From an uncultured Burkholderiales bacterium (lineage in GTDB: Bacteria; Pseudomonadota; Gammaproteobacteria; Burkholderiales; Thiobacillaceae), in contig CALEDT010000039.1 in the NCBI GenBank assembly GCA_937949525.1, forward strand, positions 1-64,000: a DNA stretch of 64,000 nt, written 5' to 3'. Below, one piece after another: positions 1 to 10,577 of the stretch. Position 1 is the first letter of the stretch; every line of letters begins with the position of its first letter. A program made the translations under genes and the position numbers. The notes beneath the pieces are model-generated. The model saw only the letters and a program-made list of their open reading frames with translations. It did no database searches and was not told the DNA's origin.

Positions 1-1813
1 CGCCACCTATCGCTTCGCCGACGGCACCACGCTGACCCAGCAGGCATCGAGCCGGCTGAAGTTCGGCCGGCTGGCCGCCTACGGCAAGACCGGCATGGTG
101 GCTACCGAAGTGGAACTGGAGCAGGGGCGCATCGAAGCCAGCGCGGCGACGCAGCAGGCGCCGGCCGGTGGTTTCCGCGTGGCCACGCCGGTGGCAGTGG
201 CCGGGTTGCGCGGCACCGAGTTCCGCCTCAATCTGGCCGAGGATGGCCGGACGCTGCGCAGCGAAGTGCTGGAAGGTGCCGTCGCCATTGCCGCTCAGGG
301 CGTCGAGGTGCGGGTGGCCGAAGGCCAGGGCACCGTCACCGAGCTGGGCCGACCGCCGGCACCGCCGCGCGCACTGCTGCCCCGCCCGGATTTGAGCGCC
401 TTGCCGGCGCGCGTCACGCGCCTGCCGCTGGCGTTTGCCTGGCCGCAACTGGACGGCGCCAGCGCATGGCGGGCCCAGATCGCCACCGACCCGGCATTCC
501 ATGCCATCCTGCTGGAAGGCGAATTCACCCAGCCGGAGGCACACTGGCAGGAAACGGACCTGAACGGGGCGGAAGGCCAAATGGCGCTGCCGGACGGCGA
601 CTATCACCTGCGCGTGCGCGCCATCGCCGCGGACGGCCTGGAAGGGCGCCAGGCCGATCACGCTTTCAGACTGACCGCGCGTCCCTTGCCACCGCCGGCG
701 CTGAGTCCGTCCCTGGGCGAACGCCTGCTCGGCCTGGACGCCGAGTTCACCTGGGCCGCCGCCGCCGGCGCGCACGGCTATGTGCTGCAGATCGCGCCGA
801 CGCCGGGCTTCGACGAGGGCCTGCGTGAGCACCGGCTGCCGGCCGTGACGCGTCACGTCGAGACCCTGGCGGAAGGCGACTGGCACTGGCGCATCGCCAG
901 TGTCGATGCGCTGGGCGAGGCGCGGGCATTCGGCCCACACCGGGCCTTCCGCGTGCAGCCGCCACCGGCCGCACCGGCCACGCACGAAGCGCTGGCGCAA
1001 CCGGGCGGCACCCGTCTGGCCTGGGGCGCGACGGCGGGTGCGCGACGCTATGAAGTCGAGGTCGCGCGCGACGCCGACTTCGAGCAGGTGCTGCATCGCC
1101 TGGCGGCCGATGCCACCGGGGCCACCGCGACACTGGATCCGGGCCGCTACCAGTGGCGGGTCCGCGGCCTGGAAGCCGATGGTCTGGCGGGCACGTGGAG
1201 CCCGGCAGCACCGCTGATCCAGCCGCCACCGCAGCCGCACCCGATGACGCCGGCCGACGGCGCGCTCGCGCGCGCCGCCGACGTCACGCTGGGCTGGTCG
1301 CCGGTCGCCGGCGCGCGCGCCTATCGCGTGCAGATCGCGGCGCGCCCGGACTTCCTGCAACCGACGCTGGACCAGCGCGTGACCGAGACGTCGCTGAGCG
1401 TGCGCGTACCGGGTTCCGGCGCGTGGCACTGGCGCGTCGCCGCGCTGGGCGAAGACGATGCCAGCCTGGGCTTCGGTGCGGCCGCAAGCTGGCGTTACAC
1501 CCCGCCCGCGGCCGCGCCCGGTCATCCGGACGTGGTCGAGGACGGTGGCATCCTGCGCGTGACCTGGGTGGGCGAATCGCCCGGCTACCGTCTGGAAATC
1601 GCGCGCGACGAGGCATTCACTGACCTGCAAGGACGCCATGACGTGAACCGGGCGCAAGCGCTGGTGTTGCGCCCACCACCCGGCACCTACTGGCTGCGCG
1701 TGATCGCGCTGGAGGCCGACGGTACGGCCAGCATGCCGGGTGAAGCGCGGGCGCTGACCATCAAACCGTTCGCGCCGTGGTGGCTGCTACCCTTCTTGCT
1801 GCTGGTGCCGTGA
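1..1813 (+). CDS. FecR-domain protein with Ig/Fn3-like repeats (5' end outside window)
   Basis: The reading frame is open from base 2, so the gene begins upstream; an internal ATG at 95 is inside the domain and is not the start. The first ~95 codons are a FecR-type domain, with the SRLKFGRLAAYGKTGM segment followed by TPVAVAGLRGTEFR. After it come about five modules sharing a W-x(4-6)-GA-x-Y-x-(V/L)-(Q/E)-IA-x(3-5)-F pattern near codons 150, 230, 325, 420 and 510, which resemble Fn3/Ig-like repeats. The C-terminus is hydrophobic (PWWLLPFLLLVP), suggesting a membrane-embedded end. FecR domains outside iron sensing often occur in envelope proteins; the exact role here is unknown. Confidence 0.8.
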   Translation, partial: ATYRFADGTTLTQQASSRLKFGRLAAYGKTGMVATEVELEQGRIEASAATQQAPAGGFRVATPVAVAGLRGTEFRLNLAEDGRTLRSEVLEGAVAIAAQGVEVRVAEGQGTVTELGRPPAPPRALLPRPDLSALPARVTRLPLAFAWPQLDGASAWRAQIATDPAFHAILLEGEFTQPEAHWQETDLNGAEGQMALPDGDYHLRVRAIAADGLEGRQADHAFRLTARPLPPPALSPSLGERLLGLDAEFTWAAAAGAHGYVLQIAPTPGFDEGLREHRLPAVTRHVETLAEGDWHWRIASVDALGEARAFGPHRAFRVQPPPAAPATHEALAQPGGTRLAWGATAGARRYEVEVARDADFEQVLHRLAADATGATATLDPGRYQWRVRGLEADGLAGTWSPAAPLIQPPPQPHPMTPADGALARAADVTLGWSPVAGARAYRVQIAARPDFLQPTLDQRVTETSLSVRVPGSGAWHWRVAALGEDDASLGFGAAASWRYTPPAAAPGHPDVVEDGGILRVTWVGESPGYRLEIARDEAFTDLQGRHDVNRAQALVLRPPPGTYWLRVIALEADGTASMPGEARALTIKPFAPWWLLPFLLLVP

Positions 1814-1825
1814 GCGTGGGGCTGA

Positions 1826-1855
1826 GGAAACCTTCCTGCCCGCGCGGCGGTCTGT
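1826..1855 (+). promoter_or_regulatory. Possible sigma-E-like promoter upstream of the HtrA protease gene
   Basis: GGAAACC at 1826-1832 is followed after 17 bases by GTCTGT at 1850-1855. This loosely resembles the sigma-E pattern GGAACTT / GTCTAA, which commonly drives envelope protease genes. The -35 half departs from consensus in its last bases. The rest of the 187-base gap before the protease gene shows nothing else I can name. Confidence 0.25.
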
Positions 1856-2000
1856 CAAGCCGCGCGCACGATTTTCGCCCGATCGACATGACCACTTCGA
1901 TACATCCACCCACGAGCGCCCCGGCCCGGGCGGCTGTCGTCACCAGCCTCGGGCGGGCGGCCGGATTGCACGCCCGCGCCGAACCTGACGGAGCGCCGAC

Positions 2001-3437
2001 ATGAACCGCTGGCTGGCGTTGACGATCGCCGCGCTGCTGGCCGTGTCACCCCAGTTCGCCGGCGCTGCGCGCGACGATGGCCTGGCCAGCCTGCGCGAGA
2101 GCGGCAAGGCGTTCGCCGCGGTGGCGCGCAAGGCCGGGCCGGCGGTGGTGTTCATCCAGACCGAAGGACGCGAACAGCCGCGCGAGGATGCGCGCGCGGA
2201 GGGCTTCCCGTTCGGCGACGACCTGTTCCGGCGCTTCTTCGGCGACGATTTTCCCGGCCTGTCGCGGCGCGCGCCGACCCGGCCTCCGCGCCGAGCCATC
2301 GGTCACGGCTCGGGCTTCGTGTTCGCGCATGGTCCGGGCGAGGTCAGCTACGTGCTGACCAACAGCCACGTGGTCGAGGATGCGGAACGCATCCGCGTGC
2401 GCCTGCAGGACGGGCGCGAGTTCGATGCACGCGTGCGCGGCATCGATCCCAAATCCGACGTCGCCGTGCTGGAAATCCCGGTGGCGCGCGCGCCGGCCCT
2501 GGCCTGGGGCGACTCCGCCGCGCTGGAGGTGGGCGAGTGGGTGGTGGCGCTCGGCAATCCGTTCGGTCTGTCGCACACGCTGACGGTCGGCGTGGTCAGC
2601 GCCAAGGGCCGTACCAGCTTGGGCATCAATGATTACGAAGACTTCATTCAGACCGATGCCGCCATCAATCCCGGCAATTCCGGCGGTCCGCTGGTGAATC
2701 TGGATGGCGAGGTGGTGGGCATGAACACCGCCATCTTCAGCCGCAGCGGCGGCTCGCTCGGCATCGGCTTCGCCATTCCCAGCAACCTGGCGCGCGCCAT
2801 CGCCGACCAGCTCATGACCCGCGGGCGCGTGGTGCGCGGTTTCCTCGGCGTCACGGTGCAGGCGCTGACGCCGGAACTGGCGGAAGCGCTGGGCGTGCGC
2901 CAGGGCCAGGGCGTGCTGGTGGCGCAGGTGGCGCCGGATTCGCCGGCCGCGCGCGCCGGCTTGCAGGCGGGTGACGTGCTGCGCAGCTTCGACGGCGAGC
3001 CGCTCACCGATGGCGGCCATTATCGCAACCGCATCGCGCTGGCCACGCCCGGCAGCACCGTCACGCTGGGCGTGCTGCGCGACGGCCGGCCGTTGACCCT
3101 GCGCGCGCGCGTCGGCCAACTCGACGACGAGGAAACGCTGGAACCCGCCGGCCTGCATCAGGCCATCGGCCTGGCGGTGCGCGCGCTGACCGCGGCCGAA
3201 AGCGAACGCGCACGCCTGCGTGCCGGCCAGGGCGTGCTGGTGGTGGGCGTGGCGCGCGGCTCGGTGGCGGCGCTGGCCGGCATACGCCCCGGCAGCGTGA
3301 TCCTGGAGGTCAATCGCCAGCCGGTGGGCAATGCCGAGGAGTTCGCCGCCGCGCTGGCGCGCAGCGGCGACGCGCGCGTGCTGCTAAGGCTGAGCGAAAA
3401 TGGTCAGACGCGCTCGGTCATGCTGAGCTGGCGCTGA
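2001..3437 (+). CDS. Periplasmic serine endoprotease, DegP/DegQ (HtrA) family
   Basis: A 478-residue protein with a signal peptide (MNRWLALTIAALLAVSPQFAGA). The trypsin-like domain shows the full catalytic triad: His123 in TNSHVV, Asp153 in DPKSDVAVL, and Ser227 in NPGNSGGPL. Two PDZ domains follow (about residues 275-365 and 385-478), which is the DegP/DegQ layout. It should degrade or chaperone misfolded envelope proteins in the periplasm. The ATG at 2001 directly precedes the signal peptide. It is the first of two Deg-type proteases within 3.3 kb. Assignment to DegP, DegQ or MucD is not resolved from sequence, so no symbol is given. Confidence 0.93.
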   Translation: MNRWLALTIAALLAVSPQFAGAARDDGLASLRESGKAFAAVARKAGPAVVFIQTEGREQPREDARAEGFPFGDDLFRRFFGDDFPGLSRRAPTRPPRRAIGHGSGFVFAHGPGEVSYVLTNSHVVEDAERIRVRLQDGREFDARVRGIDPKSDVAVLEIPVARAPALAWGDSAALEVGEWVVALGNPFGLSHTLTVGVVSAKGRTSLGINDYEDFIQTDAAINPGNSGGPLVNLDGEVVGMNTAIFSRSGGSLGIGFAIPSNLARAIADQLMTRGRVVRGFLGVTVQALTPELAEALGVRQGQGVLVAQVAPDSPAARAGLQAGDVLRSFDGEPLTDGGHYRNRIALATPGSTVTLGVLRDGRPLTLRARVGQLDDEETLEPAGLHQAIGLAVRALTAAESERARLRAGQGVLVVGVARGSVAALAGIRPGSVILEVNRQPVGNAEEFAAALARSGDARVLLRLSENGQTRSVMLSWR

Positions 3438-3536
3438 GGTGTCGCCAAACCGCCCGCCACGGTGGGTACGGAGCCGGCAAGTCTGCTTTTTACCCCGAGC
3501 TTCACCAAACCCGACGTTAGCAACGGATCGCCGACC

Positions 3537-4133
3537 ATGACCCAGCATCTCGAAGAACTGCTTGCCCGGCTGCGCGCACTGCAGGAGGAACTGGAGGAGG
3601 AATACCGCCAGGCGCGCGAGAACCTGGAATGCAAACGCGCCGAACTGGCCGACGAATTCCTGCGCCAGCAGCGGCGTTACAAGGTCGGCCTGCTGCGTTT
3701 CATCGCCGGCGCGCGGCCGCTGGTGATCCTGACCGCGCCGGTGATCTACCTGGGCTGGCTGCCCTTCCTGCTGATGGATCTGTTCGTCACGCTGTACCAA
3801 CGCATCTGCTTCCCGGTGTACGGCATCCCGCTGGTTCGGCGCGGCGAATACGTGATCCTGGACCGCGCCGAGCTGCCCTATCTGAACCTGATCGAGAAGT
3901 TCAACTGCTTCTACTGTTCCTACGGCAACGGCGTGGCCGCCTACACGCGCGAGGTGGCCGCACGCACCGAGCAGTACTGGTGTCCGATCAAACATGCGCG
4001 CCGGGTGCGCGGCGCGCATGAACGCTACCCGAATTTCTTCGACTATGGCGACGCCGAGGCCTACCGCGCCGGACTGGCGCGCCTGCGGCGCCAGTACCGG
4101 GCCGACGACGAACATGTGACCACCAAGGATTGA
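3537..4133 (+). CDS. Conserved membrane-associated protein of unknown function with Cys motif
   Basis: 198 residues from ATG 3537; the frame is open further upstream but lacks a credible start. Residues 1-45 are a Glu/Arg-rich, predicted coiled-coil helix. Residues ~58-90 form a hydrophobic hairpin or two short membrane segments (LVILTAPVIYLGWLPFLLMDLFVTLY). A distinctive CFYCSYGNG motif follows (Cys124, Cys127) with Cys149 in EQYWCPIKH, which could bind a metal or form a redox pair. The gene sits between two Deg/HtrA proteases and ends two bases before the next start, so it is probably co-transcribed with the second. I recognise it only as a conserved hypothetical; no function is assigned. 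Confidence 0.8.
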   Translation: MTQHLEELLARLRALQEELEEEYRQARENLECKRAELADEFLRQQRRYKVGLLRFIAGARPLVILTAPVIYLGWLPFLLMDLFVTLYQRICFPVYGIPLVRRGEYVILDRAELPYLNLIEKFNCFYCSYGNGVAAYTREVAARTEQYWCPIKHARRVRGAHERYPNFFDYGDAEAYRAGLARLRRQYRADDEHVTTKD

Positions 4134-4135
4134 CC

Positions 4136-5278
<1,143 letters not shown>

Positions 5279-5290
5279 GCCGCCGCGGGC

Positions 5291-6487
5291 TCAGCCGGCC
5301 GCCGCCGCCACCGCCGGCGGAATGCGCTCGATCAGACGCGGATCGAACGGCTTGGGCAGGATGTAGTCGCGGCCGAATTCCAGACGCTCCAGGTTGTACG
5401 CCTGCAGCACCTCCGCCGGCACCGGCTCGCGCGCCAGTGCCGCCAGTGCACGCGCCGCGGCGATCATCATCGGCTGGGTGATGGCCTTGGCGCGCGCATC
5501 GAACGCGCCGCGGAAGATGTACGGGAAACCGAGCACGTTGTTGACCTGATTGGCATAGTCGGAGCGGCCGGTGGCCATCACCGCGTCATCGCGCGCTGCC
5601 GCGACCTCGGCCGGCGTGATCTCCGGATCGGGGTTGGCCATGGCGAACAGGATGGGCCGCGGCGCCATGGCCGCCACCATGGCGCGCGTCACCAGGTTGG
5701 GCCCAGACACGCCGATGAACACGTCGGCGCCCATCATGGCTTCGGCCAGCGTGCGCAGTTCGGTATCGCGCGCGAATTCGCGCTTGTGCGCGTTGAGATC
5801 CGCGCGTCCCGCGTGGATCACGCCCTTGCTGTCCACCAGGGTCATGTGTTCCTTGCGTCCGCCCATGGCGATCAGCAGGCGCATGCAGGCCAGACCGGCG
5901 GCGCCGGCACCCAGACACACCAGGCGGATGTCCTCCAGCCGCTTGCCCTGCACGTCCAGCGCATTGAGCAGGCCGGCGCACATCACCACCGCAGTGCCGT
6001 GCTGGTCGTCATGGAACACCGGGATGTCCAGCCGCGCCTTCAGCGCCGCCTCGATCTCGAAGCAGTGCGGCGCGGCGATGTCCTCCAGGTTGATGCCGCC
6101 GAAGGTGGGCGCGATGTTCACCACGGTGTCGATGAACGCCTGCACCGAAGGTGCCTGCACCTCGATGTCGAACACGTCGATACCGGCGAACCGCTTGAAC
6201 AGCACGCCCTTGCCCTCCATCACCGGCTTGGCCGCCAGCGGGCCGAGATTGCCCAGGCCGAGGATGGCCGTACCATCGGTGATCACCGCCACCAGATTGC
6301 CCTTGGCGGTGTAGCGGTAGGCATTGGCCGGATCCTCGGCGATGCGCCGCACCGGCTCGGCCACGCCGGGTGTGTAGGCGAGCGACAGCTCGTATTGCGT
6401 GGCGCAGGGCTTGGACGACTCCACCGAAATCTTGCCGGGGCGGGGAAACTCATGGTAGTCCAGGGCTTGCTGGTTCAGCGGGCTCAT
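5291..6487 (-). CDS. Malic enzyme (malate dehydrogenase, oxaloacetate-decarboxylating), short form
   Basis: 398 residues. It converts malate to pyruvate and CO2 with NAD(P) reduction, a cytosolic anaplerotic or NADPH-supplying step. The N-terminal malic domain contains [23 protein letters not shown] and the metal-site FHDDQHGTA. The NAD(P)-binding domain has the GAGAAG nucleotide loop and a late MANPDPEI motif. It matches the malic part of MaeB but ends after that, without the C-terminal phosphotransacetylase-like half of the E. coli enzyme. Start ATG at 6487 is preceded by AAGGAA. Its 3' end is convergent with the Deg protease gene with 12 bases between. Confidence 0.93.
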   Translation of the reverse strand: MSPLNQQALDYHEFPRPGKISVESSKPCATQYELSLAYTPGVAEPVRRIAEDPANAYRYTAKGNLVAVITDGTAILGLGNLGPLAAKPVMEGKGVLFKRFAGIDVFDIEVQAPSVQAFIDTVVNIAPTFGGINLEDIAAPHCFEIEAALKARLDIPVFHDDQHGTAVVMCAGLLNALDVQGKRLEDIRLVCLGAGAAGLACMRLLIAMGGRKEHMTLVDSKGVIHAGRADLNAHKREFARDTELRTLAEAMMGADVFIGVSGPNLVTRAMVAAMAPRPILFAMANPDPEITPAEVAAARDDAVMATGRSDYANQVNNVLGFPYIFRGAFDARAKAITQPMMIAAARALAALAREPVPAEVLQAYNLERLEFGRDYILPKPFDPRLIERIPPAVAAAAG

Positions 6488-6562
6488 GCGGGATTCCTTG
6501 TGTGGGATGGGCTGCGACGCAATGTTAGAGCCTATCCCGGTTGGAATCATGGCCCGCGTCGA

Positions 6563-8941
6563 TCAGTCCTCGGGGCGCAGCAGTCGCTCGGGCGGATGCA
6601 ATGCGTAGCCTTGCGCATAATCCACACCCATGTCACGCAGGATGGCGGCGATCTCGGCCGTGTGCACGAACTCGGCGATGGTGTGCATGCCATGCACCCG
6701 GGCCACCTCCATGATCGACTTGACCACGGCGCGGTCGCGCGCATCCTGATGCAGGTTGCGCACGAACAGCGCGTCGATCTTGAGGAAATCCACCTCCAGC
6801 CGGCGCAGGTAGGCGAACGAGGACAGCCCGGCGCCGAAATCGTCCAGCGCCACCGTCGCGCCCATGTCGCGCACACGGCGGATGAACGCCTGCGCCCGGT
6901 CGAAGTTGCCGATGGCGGCGGTTTCGGTGATCTCGAAGCACAAACGCGCGGGTGCGGCCGCATGACGGGTCACACAGTTGGCGACGTAGTCGGCCAGATC
7001 GTCGGCCGACAGCGTCACGCCCGACAGATTGACGGCATAGACGGTGTCCGGCGGCAACGCGCCCAGACCGCGCCCGATCACGCGGCAGACCTCGTCCACC
7101 ACCCAGCGGTCCACCTGCGGCATCAGGTTGAAGCGCTCGGCGGCCGGGATGAACACACCGGGGGAAACCAGTTGACCGTTCTCGCCCTGCAGACGCAGCA
7201 GCACTTCGACGTGCCCGCGCAGCCCCACGCGCAACGGCTCGACACGCTGAAACAACAGCACCAGACGCCCTTCGCGCAACGCCGCGGCGATCTGCGCCAC
7301 GGACAGGAACTGAGCGCGCTGGGACTGGTAGTAGGCGTCATCGAAGGCATACACCTCGACACGGTTGCGTCCCTTGTCCTTGGCCGCGTAACAGGCCTGA
7401 TCGGCGGCGATCAGCAGCGCATCGATGTCGCGGGGGTAGCCCTCCGGCCGTTGTTGCGCCTGGATGGCCACGACACCGGTCGACGCGCCGAGCTGAAAAA
7501 ACCGTCCCTCGTACGAGAACACATGACCGTTGATGGCGTCGATCAGCCGTTCCGCGCGCCTGCGCGCCTCGTGCACGTCCGCCTGCAGCAGCAGACCGAA
7601 CTCGTCACCCCCCAGGCGCGCCAGCACGCCATCGCCCGTGTTGCGACGCATGATCGCGGCGATCTCCTGCAACAACCGGTCGCCGGCCGAGTGGCCGCAG
7701 GTATCGTTGACCAGCTTGAACTGATCCAGATCGATGTACAGCAATGCGCGCGCCTCGCCCCCCTGTTCCACGGCGGCCAGCGCCTCGGCCAGGCGGGCTT
7801 CGAACACGCGCCGGTTGAACAGCCCGGTGAGCGCATCGTGGCTGGCCTGGTAGGCGAGTTCCTCGCGCGTACGGTGCTCCAGCGAGATGTCGCGCACGCT
7901 GCTACGATAACCCAGCGGCGCGCCGGCATCGTCGAAGATCGGCTGCCAGGACATCGCCACCCAGATCACATGTCCGTCCTTGCGGCGGATGCGGAACTCG
8001 CGGTCCTGACCGGTCTGGCCGGACAGTCCCAACGCGTGGCACTGGCGCACCAGGCCGACATCGTCACCGAACACCAGCGGCAACGGAAAGTCGGACATGG
8101 CGTGACACTCGACCGGCGTGTAACCGGTGACCCGTTCCACCGCCGGATTGACCCAGCGCAACGCCCCGTGCGGGGCGAACCAGTTCTCCCAGGCGTAGGT
8201 GTAGTCGGCGATGGCGCGAAAACGCTGCTCGCCCTCGCGCAATGCCGCCACGCGCTCGCGCACGGCATCCGCCATGCGGTTGAACAAACGCGCGAGGCGG
8301 CCGACCTCATCGCGCGCGCTTTCGCGCAGGCGGAAGTCGTAATCGCCGGCGGCGACCCGCTCGCTGGCGTGCATCAGTTCGGACAGATGGCGCGTCAGCC
8401 AGAAGCCGATCAATGACAGCAATAGCACGGTGATGAGCACCTCGGTCAACGCGATCAGCGCACTCTGCGTCAACAATGAAGCCTTCGCCTGATGAATGAA
8501 GCGCATCGACAGGCCGTATTGCACATAGCCGTAGGTCTGGCCGAGGTAGTCCACCGCGAAGCGCACGTGGCGCAGTTGATTCGTCTCGTCCTCCATCGAC
8601 GGTGGCGTCGACTGCTCCAAGCCGGAAGCGGCGAGCAACCGGCCATCCTTGTCGCTCACGACCAGATAGGCGACATCCTCGGCCGCGCGCCAGCCGTCGA
8701 GAATGTCCCGCAAGGTCGCGTAGTCGCGTGCCGCCAATGCCGGCGCCAGCGCGGTCTTGTAGGCGAGCTCGATGGCCTGGATGCGCGCCGCCAGTTGCTG
8801 CTCCATGTGCTGGCCGATCAGGCGCACGCTGTTGCCCACCAACAGGCCGAGCATGACCACTTCGACCAGCACGCTGGCCACCAGCAGCTTAACCCGAAGA
8901 GCCAAGCTGCCGACCCGGCGTTCCACGCCGCGACGCGCCAC
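6563..8941 (-). CDS. Membrane sensor with HAMP, PAS, GGDEF and EAL domains
   Basis: 792 residues; GTG start at 8941 with AAGGT about eight bases upstream. TM1 lies at residues ~17-40 and TM2 at ~158-184, enclosing a ~115-residue periplasmic sensor. HAMP (~185-235), PAS (~240-360), GGDEF (~365-525) and EAL (~535-785) follow. The GGDEF motif is intact at 444-448, so diguanylate cyclase activity is possible, but the RxxD inhibitory site is absent. The EAL part keeps ExLxR as EVLLR (580-584) and has EITETA and DDFGAG, so phosphodiesterase activity is also possible. The gene starts 10 bases after the PhnD-like binding-protein gene, suggesting that protein supplies its periplasmic signal. Confidence 0.93.
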   Translation of the reverse strand: MARRGVERRVGSLALRVKLLVASVLVEVVMLGLLVGNSVRLIGQHMEQQLAARIQAIELAYKTALAPALAARDYATLRDILDGWRAAEDVAYLVVSDKDGRLLAASGLEQSTPPSMEDETNQLRHVRFAVDYLGQTYGYVQYGLSMRFIHQAKASLLTQSALIALTEVLITVLLLSLIGFWLTRHLSELMHASERVAAGDYDFRLRESARDEVGRLARLFNRMADAVRERVAALREGEQRFRAIADYTYAWENWFAPHGALRWVNPAVERVTGYTPVECHAMSDFPLPLVFGDDVGLVRQCHALGLSGQTGQDREFRIRRKDGHVIWVAMSWQPIFDDAGAPLGYRSSVRDISLEHRTREELAYQASHDALTGLFNRRVFEARLAEALAAVEQGGEARALLYIDLDQFKLVNDTCGHSAGDRLLQEIAAIMRRNTGDGVLARLGGDEFGLLLQADVHEARRRAERLIDAINGHVFSYEGRFFQLGASTGVVAIQAQQRPEGYPRDIDALLIAADQACYAAKDKGRNRVEVYAFDDAYYQSQRAQFLSVAQIAAALREGRLVLLFQRVEPLRVGLRGHVEVLLRLQGENGQLVSPGVFIPAAERFNLMPQVDRWVVDEVCRVIGRGLGALPPDTVYAVNLSGVTLSADDLADYVANCVTRHAAAPARLCFEITETAAIGNFDRAQAFIRRVRDMGATVALDDFGAGLSSFAYLRRLEVDFLKIDALFVRNLHQDARDRAVVKSIMEVARVHGMHTIAEFVHTAEIAAILRDMGVDYAQGYALHPPERLLRPED

Positions 8942-8951
8942 GTCCGTACCT

Positions 8952-9815
8952 TCAGGGCTGGCGCAGCATGCGTTCCGTTACCGCGACGTAGGGACGCAGC
9001 GCGCGCAGCGCCTCCGGCGTGACCTCGCGATAACCCTGGTAGCCGGTGTCGCGGAAGAACGCCTGTCCTTCCGGTGTCTCCTGGAAGCGCAGCAGCGCAC
9101 GGCGCACGCGTTCGATCGTATCGGCACCCAGACGCGCGTGCGCCAGCGTCATCAAGTGCGGCACCTCGACGCCGGTCGGCCACTCGGTCACCTTCGCACG
9201 CACGTCGGCCGGCACCTGCCGAAGGGGAGTGTGAGTCGTCAACGCCGCGTCCAGGTCGCCCACCGCCACCGCGGCGATGGCCGCGCCGTGCGTCGCCCGT
9301 TCCACCACCTGATAGTCGTCACCCGCGCTCAGCCCCTGTTCCGCCAACCACTGCAGGCCGACGATGGACGACACCGACAGCCGGTTGGACAGGCCGATGC
9401 GCTTGCCCTTCAACCGTTCCGGCCGATCCAACCCGGAACCGGCGCGCACCACGAATACCGGACGCAGACCGGCGCGGTAATGAAACAGCGGGCGCCAGCC
9501 GTGATCCATGGCCAGGATGCCGAAATGCGGGCCGGTGATGAGCAGGTCGAATGCGCCGGCGAGACTGTCTCGGTGGAACGCCGCATAGTCATGCGCCGTA
9601 TAGATTTCCATCTCCCGCCCCAACTCGGCTTGCAGGTACTGGCGCAACGGCAGATGGGTCTTGATCAGTGCGAGCGTGCTGTTGAACGGCAGTATGCCCA
9701 AACGCAGCGCCGGCGCGGAATTCGACGCGCAGGCGAGGCCGCTGACAAGTGTCAGGGCAAACACGATGACCAGCCAGGGCGGCACCGGCAGCAGACGACC
9801 GTGACGAAGGCTCAT
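8952..9815 (-). CDS. PhnD-like (phosphate/phosphonate-type) periplasmic substrate-binding protein
   Basis: 287 residues from ATG 9815, chosen because GGAG lies ten bases upstream. A signal peptide (WLVIVFALTLVSGLACAS) is followed by the LRLGILPFNS strand and the AFDLLITGPHFGILA segment typical of the PhnD/SsuA-like binding-protein group. No ABC permease or ATPase gene is nearby. Instead the gene is directly followed by a GGDEF/EAL membrane protein, so it may present a ligand to that sensor rather than feed a transporter. This is comparable in design to NspS-MbaA in Vibrio. The ligand is unknown. Confidence 0.85.
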   Translation of the reverse strand: MSLRHGRLLPVPPWLVIVFALTLVSGLACASNSAPALRLGILPFNSTLALIKTHLPLRQYLQAELGREMEIYTAHDYAAFHRDSLAGAFDLLITGPHFGILAMDHGWRPLFHYRAGLRPVFVVRAGSGLDRPERLKGKRIGLSNRLSVSSIVGLQWLAEQGLSAGDDYQVVERATHGAAIAAVAVGDLDAALTTHTPLRQVPADVRAKVTEWPTGVEVPHLMTLAHARLGADTIERVRRALLRFQETPEGQAFFRDTGYQGYREVTPEALRALRPYVAVTERMLRQP

Positions 9816-9910
9816 GGCAGACTCCGGGAGGTTTGAACCCACGCGGTTGTCGTGGTTTGTCCATCATCGGCAATAATCGTGCACAACTGAAATGCTGGAG
9901 CCTCGCCGTC

Positions 9911-10558
9911 ATGACCGCCGGGCAATGTCCGATTCCCGCCCGCCTCGCCGTGCTTTGCAGGAAAGGCCGGCACCGGGCAGCACCGGGCATGCTGCTCGTC
10001 TCGCTGCTGCTCACCGGTTGCGGCGCGACGCGCATCTCGCCACCGGTGGAGGTGCTCGACCCGATGCCGGTGTTCGTGCTCGACCACGGCCGCCACACCA
10101 GCCTGGTCCTGGCCGACGGCGACGGCGGCCTGCACCGCTATGCCTATGGCGACTGGCGCTATTACGCGCAGGGTGACACCAGCCTGGCCAGCGGCCTGGC
10201 CGCGCTGTTCTGGCGGACACCCGGCGCGCTCGGCTACCGCCGCCTGCGCGGCGAAGCCAACGCCGCGACGGTCGAGCGCATGGTCCGGGTGGGCATCGCC
10301 GAACTGCACACGCTGCGCGTGGAGCGGGCTCGCGCCGACGCCCTGCGCGCGCGTCTGGACGCCATCATCGCCCAGGCGCCGACGCTGCTGCCCGCCCCCG
10401 ACGTCGACCTGACCTTCGTGCCCCACCCCCGCGCCTACAGCCTCGCCCACAACTCCAACCAGGTGATGGCGGACTGGCTGACGGAACTCGGCTGCCGGGT
10501 GCAACGGCGGCCCGTGTGGGCGGCGTGGGTGGTGGCCGGAGCAGAACGGCCACAGTGA
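9911..10558 (+). CDS. Putative lipoprotein of unknown function
   Basis: 215 residues from ATG 9911, with GGAG ten bases upstream; an internal ATG at 9989 just before the hydrophobic segment is an alternative. A lipobox LTGC follows the hydrophobic stretch (MLLVSLLLTGC), so the mature protein is probably lipid-anchored. The segment VFVLDHGRHTSL ... YAYGDWRYYAQG and the later AHNSNQ resemble the DUF2459-type conserved hypothetical proteins, but I hold that loosely. It is divergent from the PhnD-like gene. No function can be assigned. Confidence 0.65.
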   Translation: MTAGQCPIPARLAVLCRKGRHRAAPGMLLVSLLLTGCGATRISPPVEVLDPMPVFVLDHGRHTSLVLADGDGGLHRYAYGDWRYYAQGDTSLASGLAALFWRTPGALGYRRLRGEANAATVERMVRVGIAELHTLRVERARADALRARLDAIIAQAPTLLPAPDVDLTFVPHPRAYSLAHNSNQVMADWLTELGCRVQRRPVWAAWVVAGAERPQ

Positions 10559-10577
10559 CGTTTGCGCGCGCCGACCG

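Noticed and set aside
5786-8416. An 876-codon plus-strand frame opposite malic enzyme and the GGDEF/EAL gene
   Set aside because: Same GC shadow effect; the minus-strand genes have intact catalytic motifs throughout.
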